A stretch of 64,000 nt of DNA from Aquabacter sp040755535 (GCA_040755535.1 JBFMAV010000011.1:1-64000), one strand, 5' to 3'. Shown: positions 1-9,288, numbered from the stretch's first letter. Numbers and translations are program-made. Notes: generated by a model from the sequence alone, not told the origin.

Positions 1-12
1 AGGAACCGCGTT

Positions 13-1506
13 TCAGCGCAGAACCGGCATGACGAATTCCGCACCCGAGCGGACGCCCGAAGGCCAGCGGGCTGTGGTGGTCTTGACGCGGGTGTAGAAG
101 CCGACGCCTTCCAGGCCATAGACGTTGCGATCCCCGAAGATGGACCGCTTCCAGCCGCCGAAGGAGTGGTAGGCGATCGGAACCGGGATCGGCACGTTAA
201 TGCCCACCATTCCGGCCACGACGCCATAATCGAAGGCGCGCGCCGTGCCGCCGTCATTGGTGAAGATGGCCGCGCCATTGCCATATTCGTGCTCGTTGAC
301 AAGGCGCAGGGCCTCATCGAACGTGTCCGTGCGCACCACGGAGAGCACCGGCCCGAAGATCTCTTCCTTGTAGATCTTCATGTCGGGGGTCACATTGTCG
401 AACAGGCATCCGCCGATATAGTAACCGTTCTCGTGGCCCTGGAGCTTCAGGCCGCGCCCGTCAACCACCAGATCCGCGCCTTCGGCAACCCCGTCCGCCA
501 CATAGGACGTCACCTTGGCCAGATGCTCCTTGGTGACCAGCGGGCCCATCTCGCTGTCCTTGTCCATGCCCGGCCCCACCTTCAGGGCGCGCACGCGCGG
601 CACCAGCTTCTCCATCAGCGCGTCGCCCACGCCGCCCACGGCGACGGCGACCGACACGGCCATGCAGCGTTCGCCGGCCGAGCCGTAGCCCGCGCCCATC
701 AGCGCATCCACCGTCTTGTCGAGGTCCGCGTCGGGCATCACGACGAGATGGTTCTTCGCGCCGCACAGGGCCTGGGCGCGTTTTCCATGGGCGGTGGCGG
801 TGCGATAGACATATTCACCCACAGCGGTCGATCCGACGAAGCTCACAGCGGCCACCTTCGGGTGGGTGAGGAGTGCATCCACCGCATCCTTGGACCCATT
901 CACCACATTGAACACGCCGTCCGGCAGTCCGGCTTCGGCCAGGAGCTCCGCCAGCCGCAGACCACAGGAGGGATCTTTCTCCGACGGCTTCAGAACGAAG
1001 GTGTTGCCGCACGCGAGCGCGACTGGGAACATCCACAGCGGCACCATGGCGGGAAAGTTGAACGGCGTGATGCCCGCGCACACGCCGACCGGATGGCGCA
1101 TGGAGAAAGTGTCGATACCGCGACCCACCTGGTCGGAAAACTCGCCCTTCAGAAGGTGCGGAATGCCGCAAGCGAATTCCACCACCTCGATGCCGCGCAC
1201 CAACTCGCCCTTGGCATCATCAAAGGTCTTGCCGTGCTCGCGCGTGATCAGCGCGGCCAATTCATCCATATGGCGTTCGAGCAGGTCCTTGAACTTGAAC
1301 ATGACGCGCGCGCGCGTCGGGGCCGGATGCGCGGCCCAGGCGGGAAAGGCAGCGGCGGCGGCGCTCACCGCTTCGTCCACCAGCGCGGCATCCGCCAGCA
1401 GAACGGTGCCGATCTGCTCTCCGGTCGCCGGATTGAAGGTCGCAGCCCCCGCACCGCCGGAGGTGCCGACGCTCTTGCCGGAAATGAAATGGCCAATGGT
1501 GCGCAT
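13..1506 (-). CDS. mmsA: Methylmalonate-semialdehyde dehydrogenase (CoA-acylating)
   Basis: The 497-residue protein belongs to the CoA-dependent aldehyde dehydrogenase family that oxidises (methyl)malonate semialdehyde to propionyl-CoA or acetyl-CoA in valine and inositol breakdown. The family signature TPFNFP lies near residue 150 and the catalytic cysteine in GERCM near residue 281. Length matches the family. The ATG at 1506 is chosen because AGGGAGAG sits just upstream; the frame stays open 18 codons further without such a site. It is transcribed away from a LysR gene 95 bp off, a usual arrangement for a local regulator. Whether the true substrate is methylmalonate or malonate semialdehyde cannot be told from sequence. 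Confidence 0.93.
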   Translation of the reverse strand: MRTIGHFISGKSVGTSGGAGAATFNPATGEQIGTVLLADAALVDEAVSAAAAAFPAWAAHPAPTRARVMFKFKDLLERHMDELAALITREHGKTFDDAKGELVRGIEVVEFACGIPHLLKGEFSDQVGRGIDTFSMRHPVGVCAGITPFNFPAMVPLWMFPVALACGNTFVLKPSEKDPSCGLRLAELLAEAGLPDGVFNVVNGSKDAVDALLTHPKVAAVSFVGSTAVGEYVYRTATAHGKRAQALCGAKNHLVVMPDADLDKTVDALMGAGYGSAGERCMAVSVAVAVGGVGDALMEKLVPRVRALKVGPGMDKDSEMGPLVTKEHLAKVTSYVADGVAEGADLVVDGRGLKLQGHENGYYIGGCLFDNVTPDMKIYKEEIFGPVLSVVRTDTFDEALRLVNEHEYGNGAAIFTNDGGTARAFDYGVVAGMVGINVPIPVPIAYHSFGGWKRSIFGDRNVYGLEGVGFYTRVKTTTARWPSGVRSGAEFVMPVLR

Positions 1507-1579
1507 GGGGCTCTCCCTGAAAGGTCGAGGCACAAAAGCTCTGGTACCTGCGCGCATCAACGCCTAGGAACGATCATTC

Positions 1580-1592
1580 ATTCTGCGAGAAT
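1580..1592. promoter_or_regulatory. Possible LysR-type binding site
   Basis: A 13-bp inverted repeat (ATTCT, GCG, AGAAT) lies in the 95-bp divergent region between mmsA and the LysR gene, ten bases before the LysR start. Position and symmetry suit autoregulation of a LysR protein, but the site is short and could be chance. Confidence 0.35.
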
Positions 1593-1601
1593 AGGCCTAC
1601 G

Positions 1602-2486
1602 ATGAATTGGGATCACGCCCGCATCTTCCTCGCGGTGGCGCGCGCCGGGCAAATCCTGCAAGCGGCGCAGCGCCTGCACCTTGACCATGCGACGGTGACA
1701 CGGCGGCTGAATGCACTGGAGGCCGACCTCGGCGCCAAGGTGTTCGAGCGCCGTCCCACCGGCTGCACGCTCACCAGTGTGGGCGAGCGGTTCCTGCCCA
1801 TGGCCGAGCGAGTGGAAAGCGAGATGCTCAAAGCCCAATCCGCATTGGGCGGCAGCGATCTCAAGCTGGAAGGCACCGTCCGCATCGGGGCGCCAGATGC
1901 CTTCGGGACCTATTTTCTCGCCCCGCGCCTCGCCAGGTTCGCGGGCCAGCATCCCGACCTCGTGCTTCAACTGGTGCCTTTGCCTCGCACCTTCTCGCTC
2001 TCCAAGCGCGAGGCGGACATCGCCGTGATCCTGGAGCGTCCCCAGGAGGGGCGGCTGTATGGGCGCAAGCTCACGGACTATTCGCTCAGCGTCTACGCCG
2101 CGCGCGATTATCTCGCCGCGCACCCGCCGGTTAGCGCCCGCGAAGACCTCGCCGGTCACACGCTCATTACCTACGTCCAGGATCTCGCCTACAGCCCCGG
2201 CCTCGATTACATGGGCGCCTTGTCCGACGTGGCCGGGCGCAGGTTCGAATGCGCCAGCGCGGTGGGACAACTCGAGGCGATCAAGGCGGGCGCGGGCATC
2301 GGCATTCTTCACGACTATGCCGCTGCGGCCCATAAGGATCTCGTACGCGTCCTGCCTGACATTCGTTTTCAGCGAACGTATTGGCTGGTGGTTCATGCCG
2401 ACATGCGGGATTTGCGCCGCATCGCAGAAACGGATCGCTTCATCGCCGGCGAGGTGCGGGCAAACCGTGTTCAATTCTCGCTGTAG
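1602..2486 (+). CDS. LysR-family transcriptional regulator
   Basis: This 294-residue protein has the LysR layout: a winged helix-turn-helix over residues 1-60, with the conserved run from HATVTRRLNALEADLG to LTSVGERFL, followed by a periplasmic-binding-like effector domain. It is divergent from mmsA, so it probably controls that gene, perhaps in response to a valine or propionate catabolite. Its last 16 bp overlap the 3' end of the converging TetR gene. The family is certain; the target and ligand are inferred from position only. Confidence 0.9.
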   Translation: MNWDHARIFLAVARAGQILQAAQRLHLDHATVTRRLNALEADLGAKVFERRPTGCTLTSVGERFLPMAERVESEMLKAQSALGGSDLKLEGTVRIGAPDAFGTYFLAPRLARFAGQHPDLVLQLVPLPRTFSLSKREADIAVILERPQEGRLYGRKLTDYSLSVYAARDYLAAHPPVSAREDLAGHTLITYVQDLAYSPGLDYMGALSDVAGRRFECASAVGQLEAIKAGAGIGILHDYAAAAHKDLVRVLPDIRFQRTYWLVVHADMRDLRRIAETDRFIAGEVRANRVQFSL

Positions 2487-3157
2487 GGCTCAGTCCCCCC
2501 GACAATCTCCTTCAGCACGGGCCACGCCCCGCCGCGGAACTGGCGGACCGCATCGCGCACCATGGGAGTAAGGTCATCGGGCGTCGGGGTGCCATACACA
2601 TAACGGCGGATGGCGAGATAAAAAATCCGACCGTGCAGGCCCCAGAACAGTTCTGCCTCCCGTTCGCCGACCGGCACGGCTTCCGGGGAGGGAAGCTTCA
2701 ACTCATGGCGGAGTTCGGCGCAGGCCGGCAAAATGATCTCGTCTCGGACGATGATCAGGTATCGGCTCGTAATGTTGAAGGATTTCAGGCCGGAAAACGC
2801 GAAGATGCGCACCCAATCATAGTCGAACACCCGCTCCACATATTCGAGGTAAAATTGAATGAGCCGCTCCTCAAGCGAGCGGGACCGGTCGGTGATGAGC
2901 GAGGCCCAGCCCGGCGACCAGCGGCTGAGATAGACGTGCTCATACACGCGCTCGATCAGGGCTTCCTTGCTGGGAATATGCCGGTAGATGGCCGAATGGG
3001 TGATCCCCATGCGCTTGGCGAGTTCCCGGGTCTGGCCCTCGAACCCACGTTCCGCGAAGAAGCGCACCGCTTCCTCGATGATCGCCTGTTCCCGTTCCGC
3101 CGCGCGCATGTGGCGGCGGCGTGGGCGCGCGGGCGGCGTGCCGGATGCTTCGTCCAA
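2471..3157 (-). CDS. TetR-family transcriptional regulator
   Basis: A 228-residue TetR-type repressor. The helix-turn-helix lies near residues 25-63 and contains TRELAKRMGITHSAIYRHI; the rest is the helical ligand domain. I chose the TTG at 3157 because GAAAGAGG lies seven bases before it, while the ATG at 3109 (212 residues) has no ribosome site; both give a whole HTH. The gene is divergent from the molybdenum hydroxylase/ABC operon, and a near-perfect palindrome sits between them, so it probably represses that operon and is relieved by the operon's substrate. Its 3' end overlaps the LysR gene tail-to-tail. Confidence 0.88.
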   Translation of the reverse strand: MDEASGTPPARPRRRHMRAAEREQAIIEEAVRFFAERGFEGQTRELAKRMGITHSAIYRHIPSKEALIERVYEHVYLSRWSPGWASLITDRSRSLEERLIQFYLEYVERVFDYDWVRIFAFSGLKSFNITSRYLIIVRDEIILPACAELRHELKLPSPEAVPVGEREAELFWGLHGRIFYLAIRRYVYGTPTPDDLTPMVRDAVRQFRGGAWPVLKEIVGGTEPYSEN

Positions 3158-3284
3158 AACTCGACCTCTTTCAACGCTTCGGCGCGGTCTCACCCATCCC
3201 GATCGCGCTCCTGATCTTGCGATAGCGCAACGACCGGTACCGACCAAGCGGGGATTCGCGCCCGCCGGGGCCGAGGGGCACCTA

Positions 3285-3333
3285 TTGACAGGCCCCTCCC
3301 TCGGGCTCATTTTGTAACCAAGCGGTCACAAAA
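3285..3333 (+). promoter_or_regulatory. Promoter and TetR operator of the molybdenum hydroxylase operon
   Basis: A TTGACA hexamer at 3285-3290 is followed about 17-19 bases later by a T-rich -10-like stretch. Overlapping that stretch is an inverted repeat with arms TTTTGTAACC (3310-3319) and GGTCACAAAA (3324-3333) around a 4-bp centre, with one mismatch. This is the size and placement expected for the operator of the adjacent TetR protein. The -10 hexamer itself is weak. Confidence 0.65.
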
Positions 3334-4224
3334 ATGATGCCGCATGACATTGGGGAGGGGCACATCAAGGCCCGCGCTTTCAGCTACGAGCGACCTCACA
3401 CCGTCGAAGCGGCCCGCGCGGCCTATTTCGCGGCGGACGGTGACGCGAGCTACATCTCCGGGGGGCAGAGTCTGGTGCCGGCGCTCGCCATGCGCTTGCA
3501 GGCGCCGGCCGTGTTGGTGGATCTCGGCGCCATCGAAACCCTGCGGGGCGTTTCGGTGCAGGGCGCGATGCTGCGGATCGGCGCGCTGACCCGGCATGCG
3601 CAGGCCCTGACCGATCCCTTGATTCAAGCCCATGCGCCGCTTCTGGCGGCCTCGGCTCCGTTCGTCGCGCATCCTGCGATTCGCAACCGCGGCACCATCG
3701 GCGGGTCTGTGTCGCTGGCCGATCCGGCGTCGGAATTCCCCGCCATGATGCTGGCCATGGATGCCCGGATGGAGATTTTCGGTGCCGACGGGTATCGGTG
3801 CGTCTCCGCCGACGATTATTTCCAGGATCTCTACCAGACCGCCCTGGAACCGGGTGACATCCTTAGCGCGCTTCTCATTCCCTGCATCGGCCCGCGCCAC
3901 CGCTGGGCCTTCGACGAACTGGCGCGGCGGCGCGGGGACTACGCCATGGTGGGCGCCGGCATCCTGGCGCAATACCAGGGCGATGTCGTTGCCGGGGTCC
4001 GCATTGCCTTGTTCTCGGTGGGGCCGACGCCGGTGCGCGCCCGTGGGGCGGAAGCCGCCCTCATCGGTCATTCCATCGATTGCGAGGCCATCGCCCGCGC
4101 GCAGCGCGCGCTGGAGGCCGACATCGATCCGCTCGACGACCCGCAGCTTCCCGCCGCCATGCGTCGCCATCTGGCGCGCGTTCTGCTCGGGCGCCTCCTC
4201 CGTCGGCTGGGAGACGAAGCATGA
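3334..4224 (+). CDS. Molybdenum hydroxylase FAD-binding (medium) subunit
   Basis: This is the FAD subunit of a xanthine dehydrogenase/CO dehydrogenase-type hydroxylase. It carries the FAD motifs SGGQSLVPALAMR near residue 42 and NRGTIGG near residue 117, then the CO-dehydrogenase flavoprotein C-terminal domain. It would pass electrons from the iron-sulfur subunit to an acceptor. The 296-residue length is normal. The start is uncertain: the ATG codons at 3334/3337 have no ribosome site and abut the operator, whereas GGGGAGGGG at 3352-3360 points to an ATC codon at 3364 that begins exactly where family members begin. The stop overlaps the next start by four bases (ATGA). Confidence 0.9.
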   Translation: MMPHDIGEGHIKARAFSYERPHTVEAARAAYFAADGDASYISGGQSLVPALAMRLQAPAVLVDLGAIETLRGVSVQGAMLRIGALTRHAQALTDPLIQAHAPLLAASAPFVAHPAIRNRGTIGGSVSLADPASEFPAMMLAMDARMEIFGADGYRCVSADDYFQDLYQTALEPGDILSALLIPCIGPRHRWAFDELARRRGDYAMVGAGILAQYQGDVVAGVRIALFSVGPTPVRARGAEAALIGHSIDCEAIARAQRALEADIDPLDDPQLPAAMRRHLARVLLGRLLRRLGDEA

Positions 4225-4703
4225 GTGCGCCCCTTCCCCTCACGCTCTGCGTGAATGGCACGCGCATCAACCGCCTGGTCGAGCCACGCCTGACGCTGGC
4301 GGATTTCCTGCGCACCGATCTGCAACTGACCGGCACGCACACCGGGTGCGAAATGGGCGCCTGCGGGGCCTGCCTCGCGCTGATGGACGGCATGCCGGTG
4401 CACGCCTGCCTTGTGTTCGCGGTCCAGGCCGAGGGGGCCGTGATCGAGACGGTGGAAGGTCTGACGGAGAGCGGCGCCATTGCCGATCTCCAGGCGGCCT
4501 TTCACGAACGAAATGCGCTCCAATGCGGCTTCTGCACGCCCGGCATGCTGGTGACGAGCCATGCCATTCTGGAGAAAGGCGGCCTGCCGGATCGCGACCA
4601 GATCCGCGACGCGCTGTCTGGGAATTATTGTCGCTGTACCGGTTATGAGGCCATTGTCGACGCCATCGAGCGCACCCTCCAGGACCGGGCGGCACGGCCA
4701 TGA
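4221..4703 (+). CDS. Molybdenum hydroxylase [2Fe-2S] (small) subunit
   Basis: A 160-residue iron-sulfur subunit with both expected clusters: the plant-ferredoxin-type set GCEMGACGAC plus a later cysteine, and the C-terminal set QCGFCTPG and NYCRCTGY. It conducts electrons from the molybdopterin site to the FAD subunit. The ATG at 4221 overlaps the previous stop, and its own stop overlaps the large-subunit start, so the three subunits are translationally coupled in the order medium-small-large typical of CO-dehydrogenase-like enzymes. Confidence 0.94.
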   Translation: MSAPLPLTLCVNGTRINRLVEPRLTLADFLRTDLQLTGTHTGCEMGACGACLALMDGMPVHACLVFAVQAEGAVIETVEGLTESGAIADLQAAFHERNALQCGFCTPGMLVTSHAILEKGGLPDRDQIRDALSGNYCRCTGYEAIVDAIERTLQDRAARP

Positions 4704-7078
4704 ACGCGCCCGTGAACCCTTCCGTTACGTTCGATCGCCCGGCCCATGTGGGCCGGGGCATGTCCCGACCCAACGCCCGCCGCCTCCTGGCCGGAAAAGG
4801 GCAATATGTCACCGATCTGGTGCTGCCGCGCATGCTCCATGCGGCCTTCGTACGCACCCCCCATGCCCATGCGCGGATCGTCTCCATTGATATTGCCGAA
4901 GCGCGCCGCGCGCCAGGCGTTCGGTTGGTGGCCACGGGCGAGGATCTTGCGCTGCTCTGCACGCCCTGGACCGGCACCCTGGACCATTTCAAGGGCATGA
5001 AGTCCGCCCCGCAGCTGCCCCTGCCGGTGGAGCGGGTGGTGTGGAGCGGGCAGGCTGTCGTTGCGGTGGTGGCGGACAGCCGCGCTGAAGCGGAAGACGC
5101 GGCGGAGCTCGTCCTGATCGAATATGACGAGCTTCCCGTGCTGGCTGACCTTGATGGTGCGCTCGCGCCGGGTGCACCCACCCCGGCCGCGGATTTGGCG
5201 GACAATCTTTGCTTCCAGGCCGGGCTGGAGTCCGGTGACATCGACCACCTGTTCGCGCAGGCCGCCCATGTGGTGGAGGCGGATTTCACCTTCGGCCGTC
5301 ATACCGGCGTCCCGCTGGAGCCGCGCGCCATCGTCGCCGACTATGATGCCAGCGAGCACCGCCTCACGGTGCACCATGCGACCCAGACGCCGTTCCAGTT
5401 CCAGGACCTGTACGCCCGCCATTACAATATCCCCGAGGCGCGTGTCCGGGTGATCGCGCCGGACGTGGGCGGATCCTTCGGCGTCAAGCTGCATGTCTAT
5501 CACGAGGACATGGCCGTCATCGGCCTCTCCATCCTCTGCCGCAGGCCCGTGAAGTTCGTGGCGGACCGGCTGGAGGCATTCGTCTCTGACATTCATGCCC
5601 GTGACCATCGGGTGAGGGCGCGCGCGGCGGTCGCGGCAGACGGCACCCTCCTGGCCATGGACGTGGAGGACGAAACCGCCATCGGCGCCTTTTCCACCTA
5701 TCCCCGCACCAGTGCGGTGGAAGGCAATCAGGTCATCCGCCTCATTGGCGCGCCCTACCGCCTCAGCGGCTATCGCGCCGACTTGAAGGTGGTGTTCCAA
5801 AACAAGGTGCAGACCAGCCAGTATCGCGCGGTAGGCCATCCCATCGCCTGCGCAGTCACCGAGCATCTGGTGGACGCGGCAGCGCGCGCGACGGGCCTTG
5901 ATCCGCTCGCGATCCGCGCGCGCAACGTGATCGCGGACGACGCCTATCCCTGCGCCTCGCCGGGAGGCTACCAATTCGAGAAGCTCTCCCACGAACAATG
6001 CTTGGAGAAACTGCGCGCGCTGATGGACTACGAGGCGCTGCGGGCCGAGCAGGCGGATCTGCGGTCGCGGGGCGTGCATCGCGGCATCGGCATCGCCACC
6101 TTTGTCGAGATCACCAATCCGAGCCCGGCCTTCTACGGCATCGGTGGCGCGCGCATCTCCGCCCAAGATGGCGCTGTGATTACTCTGACGCCGTCCGGCG
6201 AGGTGCGGTGCCAGATCTCGGTCACCGAGCAGGGTCAGGGAACCGAGACCATTATCGGGCAGGTCATCGCCGATCATCTGGGCGTTTCGCGCGACATCAT
6301 CAGGGTGATGACCGGGGATACGGCGGTCACCCCACATGGCGGGGCGACCTGGGCGTGCCGGGGCGCCGGCATTGGTGGAGAGACCGCGCTCCAGGCGGCC
6401 CGCAAGCTCAAGAGCAATGTCCTGCGTCTTGCGGGGTCCATCCTCCAGGCCAAGCCGGACGAATTGGACCTCGTGGATGCCATGGTGGTGGACCGCGCCG
6501 GCGCCGCCCGCGTGAGCCTCGCCGAAGTCGCGCGCATTGCCTATTTCCGATCCGATACGCTGCCCGACGGCGCTCAGGCACAACTCACCGTGGCGCATCA
6601 TTTTGCGCCCAAGGGTTACCCCTTCGCCTTCACAAACGGAATCCATGGCTGCCACGTCGAGGTGGATGTCGAGACCGGCCTTGTGAAGATCCTGAAGCAT
6701 TTCGTGGTCGAGGATTGCGGGCGGATCATCAATCCCCTTCTGGTCGAGGAACAGGTGCGCGGCGGTGTCGTGCAGGGGCTCGGCGCCGCCTTCTTCGAGG
6801 AATGCCTCTACGACGCGAACGGCCAGCTCACCAATGGTTCGCTCGCGGATTATCTCGTGCCCATGGCCTGCGAGATGCCCGACATTCTGATCGACCATGT
6901 GGAGACGCCGACCCTTGATACCGAGCTCGGCGCCAAGGGTTGCGGCGAGGCAGGGACCGCAGCCGCCTCCGCTGCCGCCATGAATGCGGTGAATGATGCC
7001 CTGGCTCCACTCCGGGCCTGCCTCACACAGATTCCCATGACCCCCGCGCGCATCCTCAAGGCGCTCGGCCGCTTCTGA
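4700..7078 (+). CDS. Molybdenum hydroxylase molybdopterin-binding (large) subunit
   Basis: This 792-residue protein is the catalytic subunit of a xanthine dehydrogenase-family enzyme. Visible are the GGSFGVK molybdopterin-binding segment and, near the C terminus, KGCGEAGT with the conserved active-site glutamate. The loop that reads AYRCSFR in true CO dehydrogenase and YRGAGRP in most relatives reads YRAVGHP here, so it is not a form I CO dehydrogenase. The substrate is unknown; linkage to a branched-chain-type importer suggests a small imported aromatic, heterocyclic or carboxylic compound that is hydroxylated in the cytoplasm. Confidence 0.9.
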   Translation: MNAPVNPSVTFDRPAHVGRGMSRPNARRLLAGKGQYVTDLVLPRMLHAAFVRTPHAHARIVSIDIAEARRAPGVRLVATGEDLALLCTPWTGTLDHFKGMKSAPQLPLPVERVVWSGQAVVAVVADSRAEAEDAAELVLIEYDELPVLADLDGALAPGAPTPAADLADNLCFQAGLESGDIDHLFAQAAHVVEADFTFGRHTGVPLEPRAIVADYDASEHRLTVHHATQTPFQFQDLYARHYNIPEARVRVIAPDVGGSFGVKLHVYHEDMAVIGLSILCRRPVKFVADRLEAFVSDIHARDHRVRARAAVAADGTLLAMDVEDETAIGAFSTYPRTSAVEGNQVIRLIGAPYRLSGYRADLKVVFQNKVQTSQYRAVGHPIACAVTEHLVDAAARATGLDPLAIRARNVIADDAYPCASPGGYQFEKLSHEQCLEKLRALMDYEALRAEQADLRSRGVHRGIGIATFVEITNPSPAFYGIGGARISAQDGAVITLTPSGEVRCQISVTEQGQGTETIIGQVIADHLGVSRDIIRVMTGDTAVTPHGGATWACRGAGIGGETALQAARKLKSNVLRLAGSILQAKPDELDLVDAMVVDRAGAARVSLAEVARIAYFRSDTLPDGAQAQLTVAHHFAPKGYPFAFTNGIHGCHVEVDVETGLVKILKHFVVEDCGRIINPLLVEEQVRGGVVQGLGAAFFEECLYDANGQLTNGSLADYLVPMACEMPDILIDHVETPTLDTELGAKGCGEAGTAAASAAAMNAVNDALAPLRACLTQIPMTPARILKALGRF

Positions 7079-7128
7079 CGTCGCATCCTAAAAATACGCA
7101 AAAGGCAGACCACTGCCGGGAGGAAAAA

Positions 7129-8376
7129 ATGAAGGACATCAAGACCAGCCTGACCCAGGGCGTGTCGCGGCGCACGGTGCTTGCGGGCATGGGCGTCGGC
7201 GTCGGCCTTCTGGCCGCGCCGGCCGTCGTGCGCGCGCAATCGGAAAGCGTGCGCATCGGCTTTCCGACGCCGCTCACCGGCCCCTTCGGCGCCGAGGCGA
7301 AGGACCAGGTCCGCAGTGCGGAACTGGCGGTGAAACTTATCAACGACAAAGGTGGCATTGGCGGGCGCAAAGTCGAACTGTTGGTGCGGGACGACAAGCT
7401 CAATGCGGGCGAGGCCGCGACCCGCACCCTGGAGCTTATTGAGAAGGACAAGGTGCATGCCGTGGTGGGAGCACTGTCCAGCGCGGTCCAACTGGCGGTG
7501 AACGAAGTCACGCGCGCGCGCAACATGATCTATGTGTCCATCAGCCAGTCGGACACGATCAATGAGGTGAAGGATTTTTCGCGCTACACCTTCCACGAGG
7601 CGCTGAACCCGCACATGACCACCGCGGCGGTGGCGAAAGCGACCTTCAAAAAGGGATCGAAAATCGCTTTCCTCGTGGCGGACTATGCCTATGGCCATGA
7701 GATGCTGCGTGGCTTCAAGCGGGCGGCTGCCGCGATGGGCGCCGAAGTGGTGGGCGAGATCCTGCACCCGTTCGGCGCGCCGGACTATTCGACATTGATG
7801 CCTCGCATCCGCTCCATGAAGCCCGACATCCTCGCCATCTGCAATTTCGGCCGCGACCAGGCCAATGCCATCAAGCAGGCCAATGATTTCGGCCTCAAGA
7901 AGCAGATGCAGATCGTGGTTCCTGTGATCCTGCACAATCAGCGCATCGCCGTGGCGCCGGACGTGTTCGAAGGTGTGATCGGCGGCGCGAACTACTATTG
8001 GGAGCTCGAGAGCACGGTTCCGAGCGCCAAGTCTTTCAACGACGCGTACCGCCAGATGTATTCCGGCGCCATCCCGACCGATTACGGCGCCTATGGCTAT
8101 ACCGGCGTCACCGCCCTGCTCCTCGCCATGCAGAAGGCGGGCGGCACCGACACGGACAAGGTGATCGCGGCGCTCGAGGACCTGAAATACGACGTGGCAA
8201 AGGGCCCGCAATATTTCCGCAAGTGCGACCACCAGGCGGTGCAGTCCGTGCTGGTGCTGCGCTCGAAAGCCAAGGCCGACATGAAGGGCGCCGACGATCT
8301 GTTCGAGATCGTGGCGAACGATCCCGGCTCCGAAGACATGCTGCGCTCCTGCACCGAGCTTGGCTTCCCGACCTGA
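7129..8376 (+). CDS. ABC transporter substrate-binding protein (branched-chain amino acid type)
   Basis: A 415-residue periplasmic binding protein of the LivK/AmiC type. The N terminus has a twin-arginine-like signal (SRRTVLAG followed by a hydrophobic run and cleavage after VVRAQ), so export may use Tat. It follows the hydroxylase genes by 50 bp, with GGGAGG before the start, and precedes matching permease and ATPase genes. These systems often import aromatic acids and other non-amino-acid compounds, so it most likely delivers the hydroxylase substrate. The ligand cannot be read from sequence. Confidence 0.9.
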   Translation: MKDIKTSLTQGVSRRTVLAGMGVGVGLLAAPAVVRAQSESVRIGFPTPLTGPFGAEAKDQVRSAELAVKLINDKGGIGGRKVELLVRDDKLNAGEAATRTLELIEKDKVHAVVGALSSAVQLAVNEVTRARNMIYVSISQSDTINEVKDFSRYTFHEALNPHMTTAAVAKATFKKGSKIAFLVADYAYGHEMLRGFKRAAAAMGAEVVGEILHPFGAPDYSTLMPRIRSMKPDILAICNFGRDQANAIKQANDFGLKKQMQIVVPVILHNQRIAVAPDVFEGVIGGANYYWELESTVPSAKSFNDAYRQMYSGAIPTDYGAYGYTGVTALLLAMQKAGGTDTDKVIAALEDLKYDVAKGPQYFRKCDHQAVQSVLVLRSKAKADMKGADDLFEIVANDPGSEDMLRSCTELGFPT

Positions 8377-8412
8377 CGATCCCAGCGCCCAAGCGCGCCG
8401 GAGAGGGGACCC

Positions 8413-9288
8413 ATGGACCTCGAACTCATCCTCATGCAGCTGTTCTCCGGCCTCGCGCTCGGGGCCATTCTCGTCATGGTCGCCCTGGGGCTGACGATCA
8501 TTTTCGGCATGCTCGGCATCGTGAACTTCGCCCATGGGGCTCTGTTCATGGTGGGGGCCTATGCCGGGCTTTGGATCGCCTCCCTCACCGGCAGTTTCTG
8601 GTGGGCGCTCCTGGTGGCACCCATCGCGGTCGGGGCCTTCGGCATGCTGGTGGAGCGGGTGCTGATCCGCCCTCTGTACAAGCGCACGCCCGACGATCCG
8701 CTCCTGCTGACCTTCGGTCTCGGCTATGTGCTGGTTGAGGCGGTCCGCATCACGTTCGGCACCGACGGCATTCCCTTTTCGGCGCCGGATGCGCTGCAAG
8801 GCGTGGTCGATCTCGGGGTAGGCTATTTCCCGCTCTACCGCCTGTTCGTGCTGGGAGTCGTGGCGGTCATCCTGCTGCTGCTCTGGATCGCGCTGGAAAA
8901 GACCCGCTTCGGGCTGATCGTGCGGGCGGGAGCGCGCGATCCCCTGATCATGCGGGTGCTCGGGGTGGACGTGAGCCGCCTCTGGCTGCTGGTGTTCGGC
9001 CTCGGCGTCGGCCTGACGGCGCTCGGGGGCGTTTTGGCGGCGCCCATGCGCAATGTCAGCCCGGAAATGGGCACGCTGGTTCTCGCCGAAGCCTTCGTCG
9101 TGACCGTGATCGGAGGGATGGGTTCGCTGCTGGGGGCCGTGGTTGCGGGCCTGCTGGTGGGCGTTGCCGTGTCCATGACCGCGCTGTTCGCGCCAGAAAT
9201 GGCGACCATCGTCATGTTTGCCCTGATGGCGCTGATCCTCCTGGTGCGCCCCCAAGGGCTGTTCGGCCGGCCAGGCGTCGGCGCGTGA
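8413..9288 (+). CDS. Branched-chain-type ABC permease (LivH family)
   Basis: A 291-residue inner-membrane permease with the LivH features LGLTIIFGMLGIVNFAHG near residues 25-42 and GGMGSLLGAVVAGLLVG near the end, and multiple hydrophobic segments. It should form the translocation pore together with the next gene product. It has a good ribosome site (GGAGAGGGG), and its stop overlaps the first possible start of the next gene. Confidence 0.92.
   Translation: MDLELILMQLFSGLALGAILVMVALGLTIIFGMLGIVNFAHGALFMVGAYAGLWIASLTGSFWWALLVAPIAVGAFGMLVERVLIRPLYKRTPDDPLLLTFGLGYVLVEAVRITFGTDGIPFSAPDALQGVVDLGVGYFPLYRLFVLGVVAVILLLLWIALEKTRFGLIVRAGARDPLIMRVLGVDVSRLWLLVFGLGVGLTALGGVLAAPMRNVSPEMGTLVLAEAFVVTVIGGMGSLLGAVVAGLLVGVAVSMTALFAPEMATIVMFALMALILLVRPQGLFGRPGVGA

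Noticed and set aside
4643..6898. Very long open frames opposite the molybdenum hydroxylase and importer genes (also 6850-9255)
   Set aside because: They are antisense shadows created by high GC and rare stop codons. They lack domain sequence and mirror real genes with clear motifs on the plus strand.
4700..7078. Annotation of the large subunit as CO dehydrogenase CoxL
   Set aside because: The diagnostic AYRCSFR loop with its selenyl-copper-linked cysteine is absent; only the wider family can be claimed.
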